From positions 620,001 to 684,000 of the forward strand of contig NZ_CANMIJ010000002.1 in NCBI RefSeq assembly GCF_947497915.1: DNA of 64,000 nt, given 5' to 3'. The stretch comes from an uncultured Erythrobacter sp. Lineage in GTDB: Bacteria > Pseudomonadota > Alphaproteobacteria > Sphingomonadales > Sphingomonadaceae. Position numbers and translations under genes: made by a program. The notes beneath the pieces were generated by a model that ran no database searches, had not been told where the DNA came from, and saw nothing but the letters and a program-made list of their open reading frames with translations. Shown here piece by piece: positions 1 through 9,393 of this stretch. The first letter of the stretch is position 1; each line of letters starts with the position of its first letter.

Positions 1-42
1 GACGTGCCAATATGGAATTGTCTGGGTCATACAATTTGGCCT

Positions 43-702
43 TTACGGGTAAAGCAGAGTGTCGGACCATGAGAGCGCATCGCCGGCACCTTCAAGCGTG
101 AAAAGTCGGCGATCATGCAGGCGATTGTCGCGGTCGATCCAGAACTCGATCCGCTCCGGCTTGACTGTGAAACCCGTCCAATGCGCAGGGCGCGGCACTT
201 TGCCAGCCGTCTCGTGCTCGGCCCAAAGCGCAGTTACGCGGTCGAGGTAATCCTGGCGATTTTCGAGCGCGCTCGACTGGGCGCTTGCCGCAGAGCCGAC
301 CTGACTGTTGTAGGCGCGCGAATGGAAATAGGCGTCGGCGCGTTCGGAAGAAACTTCGATCAGCGGCCCTTCGATACGAATCTGACGGTTCAGACTCTTC
401 CAGTGAAACAGCAACGATGCCTGCATATTGCTTAGGATTTCTCCGCCTTTGCGACTTTGGGCATTGGTGAAGAATGTGAAGCCGCCCTCTTCCGCGCCGT
501 GACCCTTGAGCAGCACCATCCGCACCGACGGCGCACCGCGCGGCGTTGCAGTCGCCAGAGCCATCGCGTTGGGATCATTCGGCTCGCTGTCTTTCGCAAG
601 ATCAAACCATTCATCAAACAGCGCAAACGGATCAGCGCCCGCTGGGATTACGCTGTCTGCAAGCTGAGCATCATCAAGGTTTTTCACGTCACTCATGTCC
701 AT
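43..702 (-). CDS. pdxH: Pyridoxine/pyridoxamine 5'-phosphate oxidase
   Basis: This cytosolic FMN enzyme oxidises PNP/PMP to pyridoxal 5'-phosphate, the last step of vitamin B6 synthesis and salvage. The 219 aa length fits the family. An early VRMVLLKG segment (about residues 60-67), the central SLNRQIRIEG stretch (about 103-112) and the C-terminal RLHDRRLF region (about 194-201) match PdxH. The start ATG at 702 has AAGG about five bases upstream; an ATG two codons later is the alternative. It is transcribed away from the dnaJ-like gene across a 218 bp gap. Identification is firm. Confidence 0.95.
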   Translation of the reverse strand: MDMSDVKNLDDAQLADSVIPAGADPFALFDEWFDLAKDSEPNDPNAMALATATPRGAPSVRMVLLKGHGAEEGGFTFFTNAQSRKGGEILSNMQASLLFHWKSLNRQIRIEGPLIEVSSERADAYFHSRAYNSQVGSAASAQSSALENRQDYLDRVTALWAEHETAGKVPRPAHWTGFTVKPERIEFWIDRDNRLHDRRLFTLEGAGDALSWSDTLLYP

Positions 703-920
703 CGCGGCCTTTCTGCTGCGCGCCGGTCTTGCCGTCTAGATAGAAACCATGCCTCACGGGGATGTTCCTGAAAGGGGAGGTTTGGCAAGCCATATCTCTA
801 CGTTTTTGACAGGGCCACTCTAAAACCGGGCGCGAGCAGAACCCCGCATGGTGGATTCTAGCTTAACCAATTGTTCTTCCCCGCTTGCACACGGGCACTG
901 TCTCACCTAGCTAACACGGC

Positions 921-1901
921 ATGAGAGACCCTTATGGCACCCTTGGCGTTGCGCGCACTGCTTCTGAAAAAGAGGTGAAGAGCGCCTATCGCAAACTCGC
1001 CAAGGAATTCCATCCCGACAAGAATAAAGACAACCCCAAGGCCGCCGAGCGATTTTCGGACGCGACCAAGGCGTATGATCTACTTTCCGACAAAGCCAAA
1101 CGCGCGCAGTTCGATCGCGGTGAGATTGATGCAGATGGCAATCCGCTGAACCCTTTTGGCGGAATGGGCGGCGGATTTGGGCGTGGCTATCCCGGCGGCG
1201 GAAGGCCAAGCGGCGGCTTTCGCGATCAGGAATTCAGCGGGATGACCCCTGATGATATGGACCTTGGCGATTTGTTCGAAGGTCTGTTTGGCGGCGGACG
1301 CTCCCGCAATTCCGGCGCAAAGCGCGGCTTTGGCCAGCGCCCGCCTCCCCCGCCAAAGAAACGCGGTGCGGACATTCAATATCGGCTCGCTGTACCATTT
1401 GTTGATGCGGCATCGGGCAAGGATCAGCGGATCACGCTGGCCGATGGAAAGACAATCAACCTGAAACTGCCCGGCGGTGTCGAGGACGGCACGCAAATGC
1501 GCCTGAAAGGCAAAGGCCATGCCGGCCCGGGCGGCAATGGCGATGGTATTGTGATTGTCGAAGTTGGCAGCCACCCTTTCTTCGTCCGCGATGGCGACCA
1601 TATTCGCATGGACTTGCCCCTCACGCTGGATGAGGCGATCCGCGGTGCGAAGGTTAAATGCCCGACTGCTGATGGCCCCGTCATGCTGACAATCAAACCG
1701 GGCACCAATGGCGGCACAGTCATGCGGCTTGCGGGACGAGGGTGGACGCGCAGTGGTGCGAAATCCGGCGATGGCAGTTCAGCGCGCGGCGATCAGCTGG
1801 TAACTCTCGAAATTCAGCTTCCCGAGGATCTCGATGCGCTGAACGAAACACTTGGTGATTGGGAAGACCCCGCCAAACCGCGCGAGAAATTCGGCTTTTG
1901 A
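921..1901 (+). CDS. DnaJ-class co-chaperone, CbpA-like (no zinc finger)
   Basis: This is a J-domain protein that would stimulate DnaK ATPase and deliver substrates. The J domain covers about residues 1-65 with HPD at 31-33. A Gly/Phe-rich linker (about 75-115) and a proline-rich stretch with a basic patch (about 138-148) follow. The C-terminal DnaJ substrate-binding domain runs from about 150 to 326. There are no CxxCxGxG repeats, so it is a type II (CbpA/DnaJ2-like) protein and not canonical DnaJ. It lies 20 bp upstream of the YihY gene and probably starts the operon with it and fabI. Confidence 0.9.
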   Translation: MRDPYGTLGVARTASEKEVKSAYRKLAKEFHPDKNKDNPKAAERFSDATKAYDLLSDKAKRAQFDRGEIDADGNPLNPFGGMGGGFGRGYPGGGRPSGGFRDQEFSGMTPDDMDLGDLFEGLFGGGRSRNSGAKRGFGQRPPPPPKKRGADIQYRLAVPFVDAASGKDQRITLADGKTINLKLPGGVEDGTQMRLKGKGHAGPGGNGDGIVIVEVGSHPFFVRDGDHIRMDLPLTLDEAIRGAKVKCPTADGPVMLTIKPGTNGGTVMRLAGRGWTRSGAKSGDGSSARGDQLVTLEIQLPEDLDALNETLGDWEDPAKPREKFGF

Positions 1902-1921
1902 TCGTCAGGACGGAACGCTGA

Positions 1922-2959
1922 ATGGTCGGTCCGGCCGACCTTGATCCCAAATTCGAGCGGGAAGTCACTTCGCTTTCCCCCGAGGCGCGCCGCCGCCAGG
2001 TTCAGCGCGAGGTTCAGCCAATGTCGCTGGCATCCAGTCAACCTGCGGAGCGCAACCTGCCAAACTGGCGCGCGACACTCGCCGCAATGGCCGGGCCGCT
2101 TGCGCCGGGCACCCGCCCTTTCGAAGTGGTGCGGCGGACGGCGTACGGCACGTACAATGACGGCTTTATCCACGCGGGTAACCTTGCCTATCTGTCGATG
2201 CTTGCGATCTTTCCGTTCTTCATTCTCGGCGCAGCCGCGTTCGAGCTAGTCGGCGGACGTGATCTGGCAATGCAGATGGTGGGGGCGGTTTTGCTCGCCA
2301 TGCCACCCACTGTTGAACGCGTGATCGAACCTGTTGCGCAGGACGTAGTCAACGCGCGTGAGGGATGGCTTTTGTGGTTTGGCGCAGGGGTCGCGCTGTG
2401 GACGGTTTCCAGTTTGGTTGAGACCATTCGCGACATCCTGCGCCGCGCCTATGGCACGCGGGCCAGTCACGCTTTTTGGAAATACCGCCTGTTTTCGGTT
2501 GGCCTGATCCTTGGCGCGGTCGTGCTGCTTATGGTCAGCCTGTTCGCGCAGGTCGTGATCGGGACTGCGCAGCAAGTGATAGATGCGCGTCTTCCGCAAT
2601 TGACCGAAGTGATGAGCGCTCTGCGAGTATCGCGGATTGTGCCCGCGCTGGGCCTTGGCCTGTCGCTTTACATGCTATTCTACACCCTCACGCCCAGCGA
2701 ATACCGCCAACGCCGCTATCCCAAATGGCCTGGTGCGCTTTTCACAGCAGCGTGGTGGATCGGAGTGACAACGGCGCTACCGATTATCTTGCGGCAATTT
2801 TTCGCTTATGATTTGACCTATGGCAGCCTTGCCGGAATTATCATTGCGCTGTTCTTTTTCTGGCTCGTTGGGCTTGGTCTGGTTATTGGCGCAGAATTGA
2901 ACGCGGCGCTTGCCGAACCCGAAGGGGCGAGCGACACAGCAGAGGAGAATGCAGAATGA
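1922..2959 (+). CDS. YihY/BrkB family inner-membrane protein
   Basis: This 345 aa polytopic membrane protein belongs to the YihY/BrkB family (once mislabelled ribonuclease BN), whose biochemical role is unsettled. After about 80 hydrophilic residues come about six hydrophobic segments, including one near residues 90-110 and two at the C-terminus (about 285-335, rich in Phe/Ile/Leu). The stop overlaps the fabI start as ATGA, so the two are probably translationally coupled. A later in-frame ATG near 2021 could be the real start, because the first 33 residues are poorly conserved in character. Confidence 0.85.
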   Translation: MVGPADLDPKFEREVTSLSPEARRRQVQREVQPMSLASSQPAERNLPNWRATLAAMAGPLAPGTRPFEVVRRTAYGTYNDGFIHAGNLAYLSMLAIFPFFILGAAAFELVGGRDLAMQMVGAVLLAMPPTVERVIEPVAQDVVNAREGWLLWFGAGVALWTVSSLVETIRDILRRAYGTRASHAFWKYRLFSVGLILGAVVLLMVSLFAQVVIGTAQQVIDARLPQLTEVMSALRVSRIVPALGLGLSLYMLFYTLTPSEYRQRRYPKWPGALFTAAWWIGVTTALPIILRQFFAYDLTYGSLAGIIIALFFFWLVGLGLVIGAELNAALAEPEGASDTAEENAE

Positions 2960-3774
2960 GCAATTCCGGTGCGAAATTGATGGCTGGCAAACGCGGGCTC
3001 ATCATGGGATTGGCCAACGACAAATCGCTGGCTTGGGGCATTGCCAAACAACTCGCTGAACATGGCGCAGAGCTCGCATTTTCCTACCAAGGCGAAGCAT
3101 TGGCCAAACGGGTAAAGCCGCTTGCCGAGCAGCTCGGCAGCGATTTCTGCTTTGAATGCGATGTGTCGGACATGGACTCGCTAGACAGCGCCTTTGCGAC
3201 ACTGAAACAGCGCTGGGATACGATTGATTTTGTCGTCCACGCCATCGGCTTTTCCGACAAGAGCGAGCTGCGCGGCAAGTATGTCGATACCAGCCTCGAC
3301 AACTTCCTGATGACGATGAACATCTCGGCCTATTCTCTCGTCGCGGTGACAAAGCGCGCGGCGGAAATGATGCCGGAAAGCGGCGGCAGCATCATCACGC
3401 TGACGTATTACGGCGCAGAGAAAGTCGTCCCGCATTACAACGTGATGGGCGTGGCCAAGGCGGCGCTGGAAACCAGCGTCAAATACCTCGCTAACGATCT
3501 CGGCCCGCGCAATATCCGCGTCAACGCGATCAGCGCTGGCCCTGTCAAAACACTCGCGGCAAGCGGCATCGGGGATTTCCGCTACATCCTGAAATGGAAT
3601 GAGCTGAACAGCCCACTCCGCCGGAACATCACCATTGATGATGTCGGCGGATCGGGCCTCTATTTCCTGTCTGACCTTTCATCCGGCGTCACCGGCGAAA
3701 CCCACCATGTCGATGGCGGGTATCACGTGGTCGGCATGAAACAGGAAGACGCGCCCGACATTGCCCTTGGCTAA
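2956..3774 (+). CDS. fabI: Enoyl-[acyl-carrier-protein] reductase (NADH), FabI
   Basis: It reduces trans-2-enoyl-ACP to acyl-ACP, the last step of each type II fatty-acid elongation cycle, and is the classical triclosan target. At 272 aa it has a FabI-type SDR fold: the nucleotide-binding GLANDKSLAWGIA segment (about 18-30), a Tyr near 151 and the catalytic Y161-x6-K168. The C-terminal substrate loop contains HHVDGGYHVVGM. Its start overlaps the YihY stop by four bases. It converges on the EPS-locus gene downstream with only six bases between stops. Confidence 0.95.
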   Translation: MSNSGAKLMAGKRGLIMGLANDKSLAWGIAKQLAEHGAELAFSYQGEALAKRVKPLAEQLGSDFCFECDVSDMDSLDSAFATLKQRWDTIDFVVHAIGFSDKSELRGKYVDTSLDNFLMTMNISAYSLVAVTKRAAEMMPESGGSIITLTYYGAEKVVPHYNVMGVAKAALETSVKYLANDLGPRNIRVNAISAGPVKTLAASGIGDFRYILKWNELNSPLRRNITIDDVGGSGLYFLSDLSSGVTGETHHVDGGYHVVGMKQEDAPDIALG

Positions 3775-3780
3775 GGCCGC

Positions 3781-4962
3781 TTAACGCTGACGGATTTCAA
3801 TCTGACTGATCCGGGATCGCAGGGTCGTTTGCCCTGAGAACACGCGCGCGTTGATCACAAGGCGCATTTGATCACAATCCGGCGCGCTGCCGACAGCAAG
3901 GCTGTTCTCGCCCACCGATAGCCTTTGCGCGAAGAACGGCAGAGTTTCGCCTGTGCAGGTAAGCTCGATACGCACATCTTCGGATTGCGCACTGCTGGCA
4001 TCGGAATGCACGAAACTGAGGTCAAACGGTGTATCGGGCATGGCCATAATCCGTTCAGCAATCACGCCACCTTGTCCTGGTCGGACAAACAGTTCCAATT
4101 CGCTACCATCGCGGCTTGCTTGGCCCCTAAAGTCACCTTCATCGGTGAAGTCCCAATCGAACGGCGGGAAGTCAGAACTCCATGCAATCTGACCGGATGC
4201 TTCGCCTTGCGCGTCATCATCTTGTGAAAGAAACTCGAACAATCTCTGCGCGGCACTGAGATTGCCGTCTTTTGCGAGCCCCGAAACCAGCCGACTATCA
4301 AACTCCTCATCACCAACTGGCCGTTCCATCCGGATCGTGGCCAGATTGGCTCTAAGCTCGGGCCTGGCGAGAGCATATTTTGTAAAAAATGCCTCGTGCC
4401 ACGGCGATGAGCCGTCGAGAAAGCGAATGAATGCAGGGACCGTTGCCGGATCAGTCAAAGCCTGCCCCAAAACCGGATAGAATTCGCGCGAGTAAGTTGG
4501 GTGAACGCGGAGAATTTGATCGAGCGTTTCGATCACCTGCGTCGTCTCTTCATTTGCAAGTCGGGCTTCAAGCGCGAGGCCCTGCAACGTCAGATTGCGC
4601 CGGTTGAGCCGCGAGGCCGCCAGTGCGGCACCATGACGTGCACTCAGATCGGGCTTCGCCAGAGCTAGAATTGCCAAAGCTTTAGCAGTGGTAGGATCAC
4701 GGCGAAGCGCTTCTAATGCCAATGCTCGGGCTGCACCGGCAGCTCCGGTCAAATCCTGCGGATCGACAGCTACTTTCTCAGAAAACGCATCGAATGCAGC
4801 CTCTTCATAGGCCGCGCCATTGACGCCAAACGCACTCATTGCGGATTCTGGCGCACGCTTGGTTGTGAGCATGCTGAACGTTTGTAACGCAGCGAGCGCG
4901 CATATAGCGAAGCCTATTAAAACGCTCATCACGAGGCGTGGAAGATTGACCTTCATCATCAA
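3781..4962 (-). CDS. Uncharacterised membrane-anchored protein, last gene of the EPS run
   Basis: I do not recognise this 393 aa protein. It has a short basic N-terminus and one hydrophobic segment (about residues 9-28), suggesting an inner-membrane anchor or uncleaved signal. Residues about 50-240 are rich in Ala/Leu helices with a spacing like TPR or superhelical repeats. Residues about 255-393 look beta-rich, with two well-separated Cys (in LTCTGE and APDCDQ). It lies 46 bp after the tyrosine autokinase gene on the same strand and ends the polysaccharide gene run. A role in assembly, secretion or anchoring of the polymer is inferred only from position. Confidence 0.7.
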   Translation of the reverse strand: MMMKVNLPRLVMSVLIGFAICALAALQTFSMLTTKRAPESAMSAFGVNGAAYEEAAFDAFSEKVAVDPQDLTGAAGAARALALEALRRDPTTAKALAILALAKPDLSARHGAALAASRLNRRNLTLQGLALEARLANEETTQVIETLDQILRVHPTYSREFYPVLGQALTDPATVPAFIRFLDGSSPWHEAFFTKYALARPELRANLATIRMERPVGDEEFDSRLVSGLAKDGNLSAAQRLFEFLSQDDDAQGEASGQIAWSSDFPPFDWDFTDEGDFRGQASRDGSELELFVRPGQGGVIAERIMAMPDTPFDLSFVHSDASSAQSEDVRIELTCTGETLPFFAQRLSVGENSLAVGSAPDCDQMRLVINARVFSGQTTLRSRISQIEIRQR

Positions 4963-5008
4963 TTACACATCCAGCCTAGCGGGCACAAAGCTGGCCAGCA
5001 CCGCGAGC

Positions 5009-7129
5009 TTAGCTGTCTGCTTTCTCGCCATAGCCATACCCGTATCCATAGCCATATCCGTACCCGTAGGCTGCGCCTTTTTCGTCAAGTTTGGTGACGA
5101 TCGCTCCGAATACCTTTGCACCTGTCGACTGAAGCCGGCCCAGCGCATTTTCGATAGCCCGCAGCTTCATCCGATCAAATTCAACCACATAGACAACACC
5201 GTCGACAGCTCGCGACAACTCGATCGCATCAGCGAGCGACAGCATCGGCGCACTATCCACGATAACGTGATCATATTCCTGCTTCGCAAGCTCGATTATC
5301 TCGGCAAAGCGCGGGCTCGCGAGCAATTCAACAGGGTTTGGCGGCGTACGGCCATGTGGCAGGAAGTCGAAGTCATGGCCTTCAACTTTTATGGTTTCAC
5401 CGGATATACTGTTTGTTGCGCCGGTTAGGAGCGATGTCAGACCATCATGTGATTCCGCAGAACGACCAACCAATTCGGCCATTTTCGATTTACGCAAATC
5501 GCCATCGATCAACAGCGTCTTCTTGCCGAGTTGCGCAAAGCTCGATGCAAGTGCGAAGGACGAAATCGATTTGCCTTCGGATGGAACCGAAGACGTCAGC
5601 ATGATCGATTTCGGCGCACCTTCCGGTGTCAGGAAACTGAGATTCGTGCGCGCCGACTTGTACGCCTCGGTGATTTCCGACGACCGTTCGAGCAGACTTT
5701 CGGCGATGACATCGCTGTTGGTCTTTGGAATGGTTCCAAGGACCGGCAGACCGAGACGGCGAGTGATGTCTTGCGGGTCTTTCAATGTCTGGCTTAGCGC
5801 TACACGGAGATAGACAAGCAAGGCGATGGCGAGCAGCGCAGCGAACAAAGATATGGCGAGATTGCGGACGAGCGACGGTGAGTATGGCGCCCCTGGAGGC
5901 GAAGCCCGGTCAATCAGTGTGATGTTATTCTGACCGGCGCCAGATGCTTCGAGTTCCTTGAAGCGCTGCAAAAGCGCATCGTAGAGCTCGCGGTTTGTGT
6001 CCACTTCGCGTTTCAGGATACCATAATTGATGCCTTCGCCCTGCTGTCTGAGGAAGCGGGATTTTGCGGAGTTAAAGCGCTCACGAAGATCACGCTCACG
6101 CACTTCGGCAGTCCGCAAAATAGAGGATGTTTCGCGCGCGATTGAACTTCGCAGCGATTCGACCTCTGTTTTCTTCTCGATCAACGCAGGATAACGCGGG
6201 CCGAAATTTTGCTCCAGCTGTGCAAGTTCGGACTCTGCAGTGATCAATGCGGAACGCAATTCTGCGCGCGGGTCGCTTGACGGGAATGTGTCGGACAATG
6301 CAGCGGCGCGCGCTTCGATCCGGTTTGATACAGCCTCAGCAAGCTCAGTATTCAAGGCGACCAAATCATTGGCGATCAATGTCTGGCTCGCACTTTCCGA
6401 ACCTGCCTCCCCGTTTGCATTTTCAAGGATCAGGATTTCATTCGCGTTGGCGTATTGAACAAGCTCGGCTTCGGATTCCGCAAGTTTTTCGCGCAATTCT
6501 GCGATCTGATCGTTCAGATACTCTCGCGCTTGGATATTTGCACCGAAACGCTTTTCATAATTGGCAGCGATGAACTCTTCTGCCCAGAGATTGGCAAGCT
6601 TGGCCGACATATCACGCGACGGACTGGAGAAACGGATGTCAACAAGGCTCGATTGAGTGATCGGAGCGATGCTGACATTGCCAATAAGAATGCCTCTGAG
6701 TTGGCGATCAGAGATTTCTGCAGCGTTCTGGAGGTTGAACGCTTCGATGAATTCTTCATCACGGGCCAGATTTCCAGCCTCGGCAACCCGCTCAGCCATA
6801 AATTGCGATACAAGCAACTCATACTGAGTGTTGAGATAATTCAATTCCGACCCGCGGGAGCGCCGCTCAAGCGGGTCAAGGTCGGTTACATTGTCGGCTT
6901 CGCGCTGGATCTCGACCCGTGCACTTGCGCGGAACAGTTCGGTCGACAGCATGGTGATGACGACGCCTGCGATTACAGCAAGCGCGATGATCCCAGCAAT
7001 CCAGAACTTTACAGTACGCGCTTCGACCCAATAGCGTTCCAGATCGATCTGGAACATGTCGTTACTCTGTTCGACATAGCCGCGATTGGCGGACTGGGCA
7101 TTGCCTTCGATGGTCTGATAATCTGTCAT
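5009..7129 (-). CDS. Wzc/GumC-type polysaccharide co-polymerase with tyrosine autokinase domain
   Basis: This inner-membrane protein controls chain length and export of the polymer. It has a Wzz-type N-terminal domain with a transmembrane helix at about 42-60 and a long periplasmic coiled-coil region (about 200-400). A second helix (about 423-442) carries the adjacent proline-rich PPGAPYSPS motif. The cytosolic BY-kinase domain has Walker A SVPSEGKS (514-521), Walker A' LLIDGDLRK (539-547) and Walker B HVIVDSAP (621-628). The C-terminus is a tyrosine cluster of seven Tyr-Gly units (688-701), the expected autophosphorylation site. The gene follows the Wza-type lipoprotein gene directly. No Wzb-type phosphatase gene is in the window. 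Confidence 0.93.
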   Translation of the reverse strand: MTDYQTIEGNAQSANRGYVEQSNDMFQIDLERYWVEARTVKFWIAGIIALAVIAGVVITMLSTELFRASARVEIQREADNVTDLDPLERRSRGSELNYLNTQYELLVSQFMAERVAEAGNLARDEEFIEAFNLQNAAEISDRQLRGILIGNVSIAPITQSSLVDIRFSSPSRDMSAKLANLWAEEFIAANYEKRFGANIQAREYLNDQIAELREKLAESEAELVQYANANEILILENANGEAGSESASQTLIANDLVALNTELAEAVSNRIEARAAALSDTFPSSDPRAELRSALITAESELAQLEQNFGPRYPALIEKKTEVESLRSSIARETSSILRTAEVRERDLRERFNSAKSRFLRQQGEGINYGILKREVDTNRELYDALLQRFKELEASGAGQNNITLIDRASPPGAPYSPSLVRNLAISLFAALLAIALLVYLRVALSQTLKDPQDITRRLGLPVLGTIPKTNSDVIAESLLERSSEITEAYKSARTNLSFLTPEGAPKSIMLTSSVPSEGKSISSFALASSFAQLGKKTLLIDGDLRKSKMAELVGRSAESHDGLTSLLTGATNSISGETIKVEGHDFDFLPHGRTPPNPVELLASPRFAEIIELAKQEYDHVIVDSAPMLSLADAIELSRAVDGVVYVVEFDRMKLRAIENALGRLQSTGAKVFGAIVTKLDEKGAAYGYGYGYGYGYGYGEKADS
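5027..5068 (-). repeat. Tandem 6-bp coding repeat (seven Tyr-Gly units)
   Basis: Seven consecutive hexamers of the form TAY-GGN encode the tyrosine tail of the autokinase. Tyrosine codons are TAT or TAC and glycine codons GGC, GGA or GGG, so the repeat is degenerate at the third positions. Expansion or contraction by 6 bp would change the number of phosphorylatable tyrosines without a frameshift. Confidence 0.9.
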
Positions 7130-7137
7130 GGAATGCC

Positions 7138-7851
7138 TTACCGGGTAAGCTGGTTTAGGATGACAGCGGTCGAAGAGATAACCGGAGCGACGAGAGCTAC
7201 AATACGATCAAGACGGCGGCGGCCAGGAGAATCTCCTACCATCACGATATCATCCGGGTACAAGCGCGGGTCATCATAATTACCGCGCTGGATCGCGCCA
7301 ATGTTGTAAACACCGATATAACTTTGACCGTTGACAGTCCGCATCACCAGAACATCGTCGTGTTTTGCATATTCACCAAGCCCGCCTGCTTGATTAACCG
7401 CGCGCAGCAATGTGACATTGGCCAAGACAGGGTAATTGCCAGGTTGCTCCACTTCGCCGCCGACGGAGATTGATGTGCTTGGCAACTCCTTGGGAATCAC
7501 CCGGACTTGCGGATTGCGAAGAAAATCGCCGCGAAGGCCGTCTGCGATCATGCGCGAGGCTTCACCAGGTGACATGCCAGCAACTGGAACCAGCCCAAGC
7601 AAAGGATATTCGATGTTACCCTGAGCATCGGTCAAGAAAGTGCCACTAAGCGATTCCGCGCCGACAACTGCGATCGTGACCACTTCCTGAGGGCCGAGCC
7701 GATACATCCTGGAAACGGTGGGCTCAGGCAACTCCGTAAGGTCGGCAATTTCCACTTCCGGTGCAGCGCCGTAGGTGCGGTCAGTGGTCGCACAGCCGCT
7801 CAGCATAAGCGCAGATACAAAGATCAGAAGGTGCGTTTTAATAAAATTCAT
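7138..7851 (-). CDS. Wza-type polysaccharide export outer-membrane lipoprotein
   Basis: It would form the outer-membrane export channel for the exopolysaccharide. The 237 aa product begins with a lipoprotein signal ending LSGC, lipidated Cys20. It contains a Poly_export domain (about 50-140) followed by an SLBB-like domain (VSVGGEVEQPGNYP, about 133-146). A hydrophobic C-terminal helix (about 220-233) suits a Wza-like barrel. I chose ATG at 7851, not the upstream in-frame start at 7881, because GAGG sits six bases before it and the lipobox spacing becomes normal. The autokinase gene follows after eight bases. Confidence 0.93.
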   Translation of the reverse strand: MNFIKTHLLIFVSALMLSGCATTDRTYGAAPEVEIADLTELPEPTVSRMYRLGPQEVVTIAVVGAESLSGTFLTDAQGNIEYPLLGLVPVAGMSPGEASRMIADGLRGDFLRNPQVRVIPKELPSTSISVGGEVEQPGNYPVLANVTLLRAVNQAGGLGEYAKHDDVLVMRTVNGQSYIGVYNIGAIQRGNYDDPRLYPDDIVMVGDSPGRRRLDRIVALVAPVISSTAVILNQLTR

Positions 7852-7932
7852 ATCGGCCTCATCAAGTGCAACCATTGCCATACTGGATTTTGCGACGCGT
7901 CCAACCGTTTTGACAACCGATTGGCAGTAAAA

Positions 7933-9375
7933 TTACTTTAATTTCGAAGGTGATGCAGCCTTGTTGTCGCGCGCATCGAATGCGAGCGCGATAGCGAGCC
8001 AGATCGCAACTACTTGGAATATCGGTGTTCGTAGCGGATAGTCGACCAATGAAGCCGCAGCGAGAATAGCCAAAATGGCAAGCCAGAACACGCAGCGCGC
8101 CAACGCGGCAGGTCGTCTTGCAAAGATTTGGCGAAGACTGAATGCCGCCCAGCGCATGAATGCCAAAACAAGCAATATCGCGGGAACTCCGCCTTCGATT
8201 ACAAGCTGTGCCCAATCATTGTGCGCCTGATTGACGTATGCCAGACCCATAAATCCGGTTGGCTCGGCGATTTGATAAACCGCGTCCCAAGATCCAAAAC
8301 CTGTACCGAACAGCCAATGGGTCGACATCATGCTGATCAGGATAGAGCCGATTCGCCAGCGGAGGTCCTCGAATGCGTTTTGATTGAGCGCATCAACAAC
8401 ACCGGGCGCCCGCTCGAATTGCATCAGTGCAAGCAGTAAGCCGCCCGCCAGCGTGACGCCAAGGGCAATACTGAGGCGCGGATAGCGCACGATAAGTGCC
8501 CCCGGCCCCGCCGCATCGCCAGCAAGGTCCGGGCGCTTGAGCGAGAGCCACACCATCAAAGCGACTGCGAAGTAGGCAGCCAATCCAAGGCCGAGCGCGG
8601 CTCGCGAACCGCTCACCAGAATGGCTAAGGTGACGATAAGAAATGTCGCTACCAGCGCGATATTTACTCCATCAGCCCCGTGCCGATTGCGCTCGATCAG
8701 GCCCAGCCGCGCGATGACAAGCAGAGCAATCCCTGAAAAAACGCCCGAGTGATTTTCGTTTGCAAAAACACCAACAGGCGAACCGTTGTTTGTAATGGCG
8801 TAGAAATAGAGCGGACCGTTTGGATCGCCGATAACCTGAAGCAAGCCAAGGAGCGCATCAAACAGACCGATTCCCGTGATCACATAAAGCAAAGTTCGCA
8901 GGCTTGGTCGCAGCGATAGGGCTAACAAGCCTGCCGCTGCGGGCACCACCATCGCCGTCAAAGCGTTCCAGCCGCGCATAGGTACGTACGAAATCGGCCG
9001 CCACGTATCCTCGAGCCCGTGGATCGCATCGACATTCGCAATTACGCCGCGACCGGGCAGCATATGCCAGAGGCCCGAAGGCAGCGGGATAAGCTGGATC
9101 GCAGTCCAAAGCGCGGCAAGGCCGAGCAGCACCATCGGCGCGGACACATCCTTCATCTTGGCTTTGGAATACCAGTACATCGCAGGGATCAGAAACAGCG
9201 CCGCCATTGGCCTCAGCGCGCCGTTTTGTACCGCGTCGAACCGCGAACTTCCGCCCAGCAGCGATGTCATCGCGGCAAACAGTACTAGGCCGATGACCAC
9301 AACCGGAGCACCGGGGCCGGATACATTACCAGCTGCGCGGTGGCGCTTTGATTTTGAGGCGGATGATAGGGTCAT
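7933..9375 (-). CDS. O-antigen ligase/polymerase family membrane protein (ExoQ/Wzy-like)
   Basis: This 480 aa polytopic inner-membrane protein has about ten to twelve hydrophobic segments. A large loop (about 345-395) contains HWLFGTGFGSWD and NQAHNDWAQLVIEGG, the features typical of the Wzy_C/ExoQ family (periplasmic loop with a conserved His in HNDW). It would polymerise repeat units or ligate the chain to an acceptor. It sits between gmd and the Wza gene. A second, unrelated polymerase-like gene lies at 19241-20563, so which of the two is the true Wzy is open. Confidence 0.85.
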   Translation of the reverse strand: MTLSSASKSKRHRAAGNVSGPGAPVVVIGLVLFAAMTSLLGGSSRFDAVQNGALRPMAALFLIPAMYWYSKAKMKDVSAPMVLLGLAALWTAIQLIPLPSGLWHMLPGRGVIANVDAIHGLEDTWRPISYVPMRGWNALTAMVVPAAAGLLALSLRPSLRTLLYVITGIGLFDALLGLLQVIGDPNGPLYFYAITNNGSPVGVFANENHSGVFSGIALLVIARLGLIERNRHGADGVNIALVATFLIVTLAILVSGSRAALGLGLAAYFAVALMVWLSLKRPDLAGDAAGPGALIVRYPRLSIALGVTLAGGLLLALMQFERAPGVVDALNQNAFEDLRWRIGSILISMMSTHWLFGTGFGSWDAVYQIAEPTGFMGLAYVNQAHNDWAQLVIEGGVPAILLVLAFMRWAAFSLRQIFARRPAALARCVFWLAILAILAAASLVDYPLRTPIFQVVAIWLAIALAFDARDNKAASPSKLK

Positions 9376-9393
9376 ATTGCGGAAGCGTTGCGA

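Noticed and set aside
806-811. Exact TTGACA hexamer upstream of the dnaJ-like gene
   Set aside because: No -10-like hexamer lies 16-18 bases downstream, so it is not supported as a promoter.
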